Below are positions 34,481 through 43,500 of a stretch of 64,000 bases of DNA, piece by piece. Numbering within the stretch: position 1 is the first letter of the stretch; each line of letters starts with the position of its first letter. Under the pieces are notes generated by a model. That model saw only the letters and a list, made by a program, of their open reading frames with translations, searched no databases and was not told the origin of the DNA. Source of the DNA: Chitinophagaceae bacterium (GTDB taxonomy: Bacteria; Bacteroidota; Bacteroidia; Chitinophagales; Chitinophagaceae); assembly GCA_017853575.1 (NCBI GenBank), contig JAFMJI010000006.1, positions 62,001-126,000 of the forward strand, written 5' to 3'. The position numbers and the translations under genes are program-made.

Positions 34481-37281
34481 TTAAGCCCTCAACTATATTA
34501 ATTACCGTTTTGCTACTCTTTTTGGGAGTACTTTCTCATGCTCAACGCTTTGGAGGCAATCCTTCCAGTTTAAAGTGGAAGCAACTGGAAAGCGACAAAT
34601 TAAAAATCATTTTTCCCTCATACCGTGAGTCAGATGCAAAAAGAATTGCCAGCGTCATATTTGACATAAGTCAGGATTCTATTGGAAAATTGGGACCAAC
34701 GAATAATAAAATTCCGATTGTTCTTCAAACTCTACCACTGGTTTCAAACGGATATGTGGGATTAGGACCTTGGAGAAGCGAATTTTACATGAACCCGCTG
34801 CAAAATTCCTTGGATCTGGGCTCTACTTCCTGGGTTGATAACTTGTCGACACACGAGTTTCGACATGTTCATCAATACAGCAATTTTCGTACTGGCATCT
34901 CCAAATGGCTCTATCTTTTTGCTGGTCAAGAAGGACAGGCGCTGGCGAATGCGGCATCCATTCCTGATTGGTTTTTTGAGGGTGATGCAGTTTACGCAGA
35001 GACTAAATATCTTTCACAGGGCCGTGGCAGACTTCCTTATTTTTTTGATACATACAATTCACTATGGAATGCAGGCAAGAAATATAGTTATCAAAAATTG
35101 AGAAATGGATCATTGAAGGATGTAGTTCCTGATCATTATCAGTTGGGATATATGTTGGTTGGTCATGGTATAAATAATTATGGAAATGGTTTTTGGGGCA
35201 AGGTTACGCATGATGCTGCAAGATTCCGTGGGCTCGTATATCCATTTCAAAAAGCAGTAAAGCGACATGCGGGTGTAAACTATCGTCAATTTGTAAAGCA
35301 GACTTTCAATGAATTCAAGTCGCAATTCCCTTTGAATGAAAATATCAACAATGAACTTGCTTACACAAAAAGCAATATCCGTCGTGTCGTTGACTATTTA
35401 TTTCCAACCTGGTACAGCAAAGATACCGTGTTGGCTTTGCGAAAGCCGTATAATCAGCTTCCACATTGGGTTCTGTTGAATAAAAATTCCTCCAAACGAA
35501 TAGGATTAAAGTTTATTGGCATTGATGATTACTTTAATTACAAAAAGGAAAAAATAATTTACACAGGTTATTCAACAGATGCCAGATGGGATTGGCGTGA
35601 GTTCAATGATGTCTATGTGTTTAATCTACGAAATGGTTCTACTGATCGGATTACAAAAAACCAACGTTTGTTTTCACCTGATTTTTCAAATGATGAGCAA
35701 GAGATGGTTGCAATTGAAATGCCAAAGAAAGGTGGGTCCATTCTGCAGTTTTGGGATCTTCAAACAAAAAAGAATGTATCAACTGCTGTTCATCCTCAGA
35801 GCTTGACCCTGAGTTTTCCTGTTTTTGGCAGAACGGATGAAGAAGTATTTGTAATCGCAAGAAAGTCAGACGGCGCAAGCGCTGTCTTGATCTACTCCAA
35901 GCTAGATCATTCATTCAAAGAACTTTTTCCATTTGTAAATGCGCCCATAGCTTTTCTGAAATATCGAGACCAGCAATTAATTTTTACCATCACCCAATCA
36001 GGGAAAAATGAAATATGGTTATATGATTTGGTGCAAAATCAATTAAACAAACTTTCGAGTTCAAATACAGGCAGCTATGGAGGTGATTTGGTTGATCAGA
36101 AATTGATTTACAGCAGACCAACTGCCGAGGGTGATCAGTTGTTTATTGGTGATATTAGTAACCTGAAATATTCCTCAGATCCTTTTTCCCCTGTACAAAC
36201 TGTATATCAGGTTAAATTTTCTGGAGAGGAAATTTCAAATAAATTATTTGATAGTGCATATACGATTTCTAATTATAAAGGAACTGAATCGTTGATCAAT
36301 ATTCACAGTTGGAGGCCTTATTACGAACAGCCTAATTGGAGCTTTACGATGTATAGTCAAAATATATTGAACACGCTCGAAACGAATGTTCAATATGTTT
36401 TTAATGAAAATGAAAGTTCTCATCAGTTTGGCGCTTATGCTACCTATGGAGCTTGGTTTCCATGGATAGTAGGGGGTACAAACTATACCTTCAACAGAAA
36501 TTTCACCGACAGCATCAGTCATTTGAAATGGAATGAATGGAATGGTAATTTGGGTTTACGCGTTCCTTTGAGCAGAAATACTGGCAGATTCTTTAGGACG
36601 CTGGATGTTTCAAGCACCTTCAATAATGTATTCTATCAGTACAATGTAAAATCCATTCCAAGTAAAAAAGATAAATATGTTCCTTACTTACACATGCAAT
36701 TGTTTGCCTCCATCTTATCTCAACAAGCAAAGCAGCAGATCAATCCTCGGTTTGGATGGACCTTCAATATCCAGCATAGAACTTCCATTGGCAATATAGA
36801 TGCCCATCAAACATTTCTCGGTTCAAGAGTTTACCTACCTGGCTTTATGCGAACACATTCTTTGTCCATAAGTGCAGCTTATCAACAACGGGATACGTTG
36901 AGGCAATATGTTTATACCAATAATCTTGCTATGGCGAGAGGGTATGAGTCATTTAATTATCCTAAAATGTGGAGGGTATCATTTAACTACCATTTCCCGA
37001 TTGTATATCCTGATTTCGGTGTTGCGAATATTGTATATTTCAGGAGAATCAGAGGAAATATTTTTTATGATGACTTACACTTGAAAAGCCTAAGAACTGG
37101 AAAAATAATTCAATTGAGAAGTACCGGTGTTGAAATACATTTTGACACCAAGTGGTGGAATCAACAGCCAGTATCATTTGGAGTTCGTTACAGTCGTTTG
37201 CTGGATACAAAAAAATTCAACAATCCACCCAATGCAAATCATTGGGAATTTATCATGCCTGTGAATCTGATTCAAAATTAG
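34477..37281 (+). CDS. Outer membrane protein with HEXXH metallopeptidase, propeller and barrel regions
   Basis: 934 residues, starting at TTG 34477, which overlaps the preceding TGA. A signal peptide (to SHAQ, 23) is followed by a gluzincin-like zinc site: HEFRH (126-130) and the third ligand Glu169 in WFFEGDAVYAET. A middle region of about 350-600 has repeated beta blades with TolB/DPP-like features (GSTDRITKNQRLFSPDFSND, EIWLYDLVQNQLNKLSS). The last ~330 residues are rich in aromatic-polar alternation and look like a beta-barrel. I infer an outer membrane or surface-bound peptidase; the barrel assignment is less certain. Confidence 0.7.
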   Translation: MIKPSTILITVLLLFLGVLSHAQRFGGNPSSLKWKQLESDKLKIIFPSYRESDAKRIASVIFDISQDSIGKLGPTNNKIPIVLQTLPLVSNGYVGLGPWRSEFYMNPLQNSLDLGSTSWVDNLSTHEFRHVHQYSNFRTGISKWLYLFAGQEGQALANAASIPDWFFEGDAVYAETKYLSQGRGRLPYFFDTYNSLWNAGKKYSYQKLRNGSLKDVVPDHYQLGYMLVGHGINNYGNGFWGKVTHDAARFRGLVYPFQKAVKRHAGVNYRQFVKQTFNEFKSQFPLNENINNELAYTKSNIRRVVDYLFPTWYSKDTVLALRKPYNQLPHWVLLNKNSSKRIGLKFIGIDDYFNYKKEKIIYTGYSTDARWDWREFNDVYVFNLRNGSTDRITKNQRLFSPDFSNDEQEMVAIEMPKKGGSILQFWDLQTKKNVSTAVHPQSLTLSFPVFGRTDEEVFVIARKSDGASAVLIYSKLDHSFKELFPFVNAPIAFLKYRDQQLIFTITQSGKNEIWLYDLVQNQLNKLSSSNTGSYGGDLVDQKLIYSRPTAEGDQLFIGDISNLKYSSDPFSPVQTVYQVKFSGEEISNKLFDSAYTISNYKGTESLINIHSWRPYYEQPNWSFTMYSQNILNTLETNVQYVFNENESSHQFGAYATYGAWFPWIVGGTNYTFNRNFTDSISHLKWNEWNGNLGLRVPLSRNTGRFFRTLDVSSTFNNVFYQYNVKSIPSKKDKYVPYLHMQLFASILSQQAKQQINPRFGWTFNIQHRTSIGNIDAHQTFLGSRVYLPGFMRTHSLSISAAYQQRDTLRQYVYTNNLAMARGYESFNYPKMWRVSFNYHFPIVYPDFGVANIVYFRRIRGNIFYDDLHLKSLRTGKIIQLRSTGVEIHFDTKWWNQQPVSFGVRYSRLLDTKKFNNPPNANHWEFIMPVNLIQN

Positions 37282-39719
37282 AATTCAACAATGAAACCAA
37301 TACTGGGAGTAGTAATGGATGATATGTTTGGCAGAATGACTGGGATACCATTGGATCCATCCAATTTGATCGGCTTACCATCTGTCGTTGCAAATCCAGT
37401 TCCATCCTTGGTTCTTTCAAACGTATATTCAGGGACACCTGAAATTTTTGATGCATACCAGTTGGATATATCCATGAATAAGTCTAAGGTAAACTTATTG
37501 AAGTTCCATTTCTTATCTATTCTTACATCGCTTGAATTAAATGGATTCAATCGGAGCGTATTGTATTTGCTATTATCAAATATTCCAACTCCTTGTGTAA
37601 GATAATTAATTCGAGAAGTCAGTAGATCAAATGGAGTGTAAGGTGCTGCCCCTTGGTATCTGAACTTCAATCCCAATTCCCAGCTTTTTCTGAATTTATA
37701 TCCACATGTAATACTCAGCAAATGCCTGTTGTCCCAGCTTGCAGGGATATATTTCCCAGTTTTGTCTGTGAATTTTGAATGATAAAAAGTATAGCTGAGT
37801 ATTCCGAAAAATCTTTTGGATAATTTTTTCTGTGCCAATAGTTCAATGCCATAAGCTTTGCCTTTACCAACTTGAATCACTGGTTCGTTTCCGATGCTGC
37901 CAGTCTCAGTTCCTTTGTTTGCAAGGCTTACGCCATCAATGATGCTGATTGGGTATTTATTATAATACTTATAAAATCCTTCAACGGTTAATCTGAAAGA
38001 ATTGTTTGGCAAGTATTCGATACCTGTTACATAATGATTACTTGAGATATATTCTCCAGGATTTTTAATGATAGAGGATGCCAGTAAATTACTGTATCCA
38101 AGTTGTGTGTAGGAAGGAAGCTTAAAATACCTGCCAATACTTGCATTTACATTTAATTTATTTGAAGCGGCGTAGCTTAGTGAGAGGCGTGGTGAGAATT
38201 GCTTAAATGGGTTGCTCTCACTTGTATTCAGAGAATTTCCATCAACACGTGTTCCGAAACTCAAAGACATTCTCTCATCGAAGATTTTTTTACTCGCTTG
38301 AACAAATGCGCCATATTTAAAGAAATCAATTATGTTCATGCTATTGATGGTAAGTGCATTCTGAATGATGCTTCCATTTGCATCCTTGATTTGTTTTCTT
38401 ACAAGTGCAAAAAAATCATTCTTAAAATCGACATATTGGGTAGATGCACCATAATTTATTTTCCATCCATTTTTGATTGAACTTGCGTCAAACCTCAATT
38501 TGTTTTCGGCTTCGCGACTGTCGGTTAGCAGTGTTCTTGTTGCGTCAGATGGTTTTTCATTGTCTTCATATTTATCAATCTGATTGTCCAGCATGTTTCT
38601 GCTCAATGCCAGGTTCCAGTAACCATTTTTGGTCAATCTCTTAAGGCTCGTTCCAAAAGTATAGTTCCATTGATTGATCAGCGGGTTTGAATTCAGGATA
38701 TATAATTTTTCCAGACTGGCTTCCTTGGGTGCTGCAAATCTAAATTCATCAATTGCTCCGAGTCCGATGAAACTCAATGTAGTCTTTTCATCAATCCTGG
38801 TATTTGTTTTGAATTGAAAATCCCAGTAATTAGGTCTGATGGGCAGGTCCAATGCTTGAAATAAAAATTGAAGATAACTTCTCCTTACAGATGCGAGGTA
38901 AGTGGTTTTTTTACTGAGCGGGCCATCAAGGGTCAGCGCTAAGTCTGTTGCACTTAAAATTGCATTTCCTTGGGTTGTATTGTTATTTCCTGATTTCTGT
39001 TTGAATTGAAGCACACTGCTTAACGCATTATCATATTTTGCATCAAAAGCACTTGTACTGATTTTTACTTCTTCGATGAAGTTGGCATTCAAGATGCCTT
39101 GTGGTCCACCACCACTTCCTTGTGTGCCAAAGTGATTTAAAATAGGTATTTCAATTCCATCTAAGTAGTAAACATTTTCGCTGGGGGCGCCACCACGAAT
39201 AACGATATCATTCCTATATCCTCCACCACCAACTCCACCACCAACACCAGGAAGTGATTGAATGACCTTGCTGATATCGAAATTACCGCCAGGATTTCTT
39301 TTAATTTCTTCTGTTGTCATTCTTTGGATACTCAATGGCGATTCAAGGCTTGTTGCTTTCGCTGAACTCCTTTTGTTGACAATTACAATTTCATCCAGTT
39401 TCTTCGCGTTTTGATCGAGCTCAATATTAATAGTCGATTCATTGCCGGAGGTAAGGACGAGGTTGTTGATTGTTTTGCTTGAATAGTTGATAAGTGATAC
39501 GGTGATGTTATAAGTACCTGGGGGAGTGCTGATTCTAAAAAAACCTGCACTGTCAGTAGTTGTTCCCTTTCCAACTTGTAACTGAACACTCGCGCCGGCG
39601 ATGGGCTTTTGGGTGTTTTTGTCAACCACATAACCACTGAGTTTTGCTGTTGGACCAACTTGTGCATGTAAGTTGAATGTAAAAAGCAGGAGAAACGAGA
39701 TAAGGGCAGTACTTTTCAT
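37278..39719 (-). CDS. TonB-dependent receptor with carboxypeptidase-regulatory-like domain
   Basis: 813 residues. Signal peptide MKSTALISFLLLFTFNLHAQ, CarboxypepD_reg-like domain (GYVVDKNTQKPIAGASVQLQ to about 110), plug domain (DISKVIQSLPGVGGG, DIVIRGGAPSENVYYLDGIEI) and a 22-strand barrel ending TPSIGFIVEF. The plug has an unusually Gly-rich loop (GGGVGGGGYRND). The ligand is unknown. It is convergent with the metallopeptidase/barrel gene, with overlapping stop codons. It resembles the receptor at 1358 in layout, but the sequences differ clearly. Confidence 0.93.
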   Translation of the reverse strand: MKSTALISFLLLFTFNLHAQVGPTAKLSGYVVDKNTQKPIAGASVQLQVGKGTTTDSAGFFRISTPPGTYNITVSLINYSSKTINNLVLTSGNESTINIELDQNAKKLDEIVIVNKRSSAKATSLESPLSIQRMTTEEIKRNPGGNFDISKVIQSLPGVGGGVGGGGYRNDIVIRGGAPSENVYYLDGIEIPILNHFGTQGSGGGPQGILNANFIEEVKISTSAFDAKYDNALSSVLQFKQKSGNNNTTQGNAILSATDLALTLDGPLSKKTTYLASVRRSYLQFLFQALDLPIRPNYWDFQFKTNTRIDEKTTLSFIGLGAIDEFRFAAPKEASLEKLYILNSNPLINQWNYTFGTSLKRLTKNGYWNLALSRNMLDNQIDKYEDNEKPSDATRTLLTDSREAENKLRFDASSIKNGWKINYGASTQYVDFKNDFFALVRKQIKDANGSIIQNALTINSMNIIDFFKYGAFVQASKKIFDERMSLSFGTRVDGNSLNTSESNPFKQFSPRLSLSYAASNKLNVNASIGRYFKLPSYTQLGYSNLLASSIIKNPGEYISSNHYVTGIEYLPNNSFRLTVEGFYKYYNKYPISIIDGVSLANKGTETGSIGNEPVIQVGKGKAYGIELLAQKKLSKRFFGILSYTFYHSKFTDKTGKYIPASWDNRHLLSITCGYKFRKSWELGLKFRYQGAAPYTPFDLLTSRINYLTQGVGIFDNSKYNTLRLNPFNSSDVRIDKKWNFNKFTLDLFMDISNWYASKISGVPEYTFERTKDGTGFATTDGKPIKLDGSNGIPVILPNISSITTPSIGFIVEF

Positions 39720-39803
39720 AATAAATGTATCATTACTTAATTACAAAACCATCTTACAGGAAGATGGTTCAGTAACTATTTATTTTTTTATTAAAAACTT
39801 TGC

Positions 39804-40442
39804 TTAGGCTTCAATGAAAAGAGCTTCTTTTTTTCTTCTTACTTTAATAGCGTTGGCAAGAAAATCCTTTTCTGTATCTCTGTAACCAAGTGCAAGGATA
39901 CATGCGGCATGCAAACCTTTTTCATGAAATCCCAACACTTCATTTACTCCATCGGGATTAAATCCTTCCATGGGTGTTGAATCAATTTTTTCTACTGCTG
40001 CTGCAGCAAGTCCAAATCCCAAAGCGATATAAGCTTGTTTGCTGGCCCATGTATGAAGATCTTCGTTGCTGCTATGATTAATTTTTCCCTTGATTGCATT
40101 TGCGAAGTCGCCCAATGCCTCCACTGGTGCATTGCGGGTCTCAGCAATTTCTTTCATATATGAATCAACCTGATCTTCATTGATGTTTTTCCAAGGGGCA
40201 AAAACCAGTAGGGCAGATGCGTCTACGATCTGTGATTGATTGAAGCAATGCGGGAGTAGTTTTGCCTGCAATTCCTTGTCTTGTACAAGTACCACAGAAT
40301 ATGGGGTGAGTCCAAATGAACTGGGTGCTAAACGAACCGCTTCCAAAATTTGATCCAATTTTTCCTGAGGGATTTGTTTTCCGCTCATTTTCTTAGTTGC
40401 GTATCTCCACTTCAAAGCATCTAAAAAATGTTGTTCCATCAT
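39804..40442 (-). CDS. Nitroreductase-family NAD(P)H oxidoreductase (NfsB-like)
   Basis: 212 residues, FMN-dependent nitroreductase fold. Landmarks: FLDALKWRYATKKMSGKQIP, VRLAPSSFGLTPYSVVLV, ASALLVFAPW, ALGFGLAAAAVEKIDSTPMEGFNPDGVNEVLGF and CILALGYRDTEKDF. Such enzymes reduce quinones, nitroaromatics or flavin-linked substrates; the physiological substrate is unknown. It is a single gene with a good promoter. The second Met (40439) is an equally good start. Confidence 0.93.
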   Translation of the reverse strand: MMEQHFLDALKWRYATKKMSGKQIPQEKLDQILEAVRLAPSSFGLTPYSVVLVQDKELQAKLLPHCFNQSQIVDASALLVFAPWKNINEDQVDSYMKEIAETRNAPVEALGDFANAIKGKINHSSNEDLHTWASKQAYIALGFGLAAAAVEKIDSTPMEGFNPDGVNEVLGFHEKGLHAACILALGYRDTEKDFLANAIKVRRKKEALFIEA

Positions 40443-40459
40443 AATTAATGTTTAAACAT

Positions 40460-40490
40460 CAAAATTAAGTACTATTTTGATACAAACAAA
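40460..40490 (-). promoter_or_regulatory. Promoter of the nitroreductase gene
   Basis: TTTG (40490-40487) and TAATTTTG (40467-40460) on the minus strand are 19 bases apart, an excellent fit to -33/-7. The ATG lies 17 bases downstream of the -7 box. Confidence 0.7.
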
Positions 40491-40525
40491 GTTTAGTAGG
40501 GAAGGTTTAAAAGAAACATATAAGG

Positions 40526-40545
40526 AAATTCAATTAATTGAATTT
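40526..40545. repeat. Perfect 20-bp palindrome between divergent genes
   Basis: AAATTCAATT and AATTGAATTT are exact inverted repeats without a spacer. It lies between the nitroreductase promoter and the surface protein gene and overlaps a TTTTG that could be a -33 element for the latter. An operator for a dimeric regulator is one reading; AT-rich chance symmetry is the other. Confidence 0.6.
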
Positions 40546-40596
40546 TGGGGTAACTTAATCTCTTGAATGTCGACGATTTTCCAATGTCCCATGCTC

Positions 40597-43500
40597 ATGA
40601 GGTTTAGATTGAGATATATTTTCTTTTTTATTTCTTTTTTCTATTTTTCACAATCAATTGCACAATCAGATATAGATTTTTGGTTTGCCGCACCAGATTT
40701 GCAACAGGCGCATGGAGATAGGCCTATATATTTAAGAATTGCCACATCAAAACAACCTGCTGAGGTTACGATCAGTCTTCCCGCTAATCCCAATTTTACT
40801 CCTATTGTTATTAGCATCCCTGCCGATACCTCTGTTTCGGTTAACCTAACTACCTATATTGATTTAATAGAAAATACAGCAAATGCAAGCATTCAAAAAA
40901 AGGGTTTGCGTGTTCAGTCAACCTCTCGAATTACCTGCTATTATGATATTGCCAATACTTGGAACGGAGATTTGTTTGCTTTAAAGGGTAGAAATGCACT
41001 TGGAACAAAATTCACTGTTCCTTTTCAAATGGCATTTGTCAACAGGCCATCCTCCGGAACAAATACATATACAACAGACTTCATTGTCCTAGCAACAGAA
41101 GATAGTACGGTAATTGATGTTGTTTCACCCGTTATTTTAAATGGAAGTGGTTCAAGAAATTCATCTGTTAAACTTAACAAAGGTGAAACGTATGTCTTTT
41201 CCATATTGGCAGCAGCTGCTGTAAACAGACCAGGGGGTGCATTGGTTACTTCTAATAAACCCATCGCTATTACAACAAAAGATGATACACTCGGATATCC
41301 GGGACAAGGTTGTGGTGACTCAGCAGGAGATCAACTGATACCTGATCGATTGGCTGGGCAGGAATTTGCTCTGATTGCTGGGTATTTTACAGGAACAAAC
41401 CCTGACTATTATTATGTATTTGCTACAGAAGATAATACAAAGGTGAATGTTAATGGTGCTAATGTAGATGTATTGGCAAAAGCAGGTGATTATTATCTAG
41501 GGAAATTGGGTGCATCAGGAACCTTGACAGACTTTATTCAAACGGATAAGCCTGTTCAACTTTTTCAGATATCAGGTTTTGGTTGTGAAATCGGCGGTGC
41601 TATTATTCCGTCAATAAAATGTACGGGTTCCAAGCAAGTTAGTGTTACACGTGCGTCTTCTGCTGAAAGTTTTTTTATCAATATTCTTTCGCCAAAGGCA
41701 ATCATCAATAATTTCTTCTTTAATGGTTTGAATCAATATGTTGATTCCAGCAAATTTCAAGTGGTTACTGGATCTGGTGGCGCATGGTATTACGCAAGAT
41801 TGCAAGTTCCTTCAACACTTGTTGCAGGAGGTGATCGCGTATTGATAGAGAATTCATTGGGTAAATTTCACGTGGGAGTAATTCAAGGTAGTCCTGCAAC
41901 AACTGCACGTTTTGGATATTTTTCAGATTTCAGTTCCAACAGTGTTTTGTTTACAGATGAAACCAAGCCAGGAGTTTATTTATTAGAGAGAGATACACTT
42001 TGTTATAAGTTGAAAACGAAAATCAAAGCGCAGGTGGAGGAATCCAAGGAATGGATATGGACCGGTCCTGGTAACTTTTCTGGGTCTGATTCAACAATAA
42101 CATTCAACTCATTTCTGCCTAAAGACACAGGAGTATATATCATCACAGCAACAACTGCAACTTGTGGAACTGCAAAAGATAGTATTCGATTGGTGATTGA
42201 TAAACCCTTTGCAAATTTCAATTTTATCACCAATGGATGTAGTGGCGACAGTGTTTTGTTTAAAGCTGATTCATCATCTGCTGTTCGATGGGTTTGGGAT
42301 TTCGCCAATGGTAGCAAAGTCGACACTGTAAAAATGATTCAGCCCAAAGTAAAATTTTCAAAGGCACTGGATTACAATGTTTCATTTAAGGTTGCATCAG
42401 TTAGAGGTTGTTTTTCTGATGACATGGTGAAGGTTGTTAGATTGAGTTCAAAGCCTAAGCCTTTGTACAAAGTGCCTGCTGTTAGGTGTGTAGATAAATC
42501 TATAACATTTGAAAACTTGTCCAGTATTGATACAGGTGCAATTGCAAAATGGAGATGGAATTTCGATACCAGTATTGTTTTTATCGAGGATACCTCAAAT
42601 ATTTCACATCAATTGTCTTATAAAAAATTTGGTGTTCGAAAGGTGAAATTGATTGCAGAGTCTACGACTGGTTGTGTAAGTGATACTTTTAGTATTTCAT
42701 CTTTAATGGTGAATTCAAATCCTTCACCTGGTTTTATCGTTCCTGAAGTGTGTTTGAATGATGCCTCAGCTCAATTCAAGGATACTAGTTTTTCAGCAGA
42801 TGGCAGTAATAGTTTTACTTATCAATGGTATTTCAATGATGGAGATATTCCGATTAAAAAAGGCCCCACTTATAAACTGGAGAATACAATTGAAAAAGAT
42901 CCAATCATCAAATACAACGATACAGGTTATTATAAAGTGAAATTAATCGTTGCTTCGAATGGATGCATTGATTCACTATCTCAAACATTTACAGTCAACG
43001 GAGCCAATCCTATTCCAAAATTTGATGTACTTAAAACTGATCAATTGTGCAGCAATGATTCTGTCAAGATTATCAATCAATCAATTGTTGATTTTGGTGA
43101 TGTTACAAGGCTAGAGATTTTTTGGGATAGCAATGATTTGACTAAAAAAACAGTTGATGAAACTCCCTTTGTTGGTAAACAATATGCATATAGATATACT
43201 GATTTTCAGAGTCCAGCAGACAAACCTTACACGATAACACTAAGGGCATATTCTGGCAGTGCATTTTCATGCAGTAAAATTTACTCTTCAAATGTGAAAG
43301 TCCTGGCAAGTCCCAAGGTTTTCTTTGATTCACTCCCTGGAATTTGTTTGGATGCATCACCTCGTCAAATCACACAAGCAAGTTCTGATGAACGAGTAGG
43401 GGGAGTTTTTTCATATTTTGGTAAAGGAGTTTCTATCACAGGGTTATTTGATCCTCAGATCACAGGCGTAGATACAGTAGCCATTAAATATCTTTTGGTA

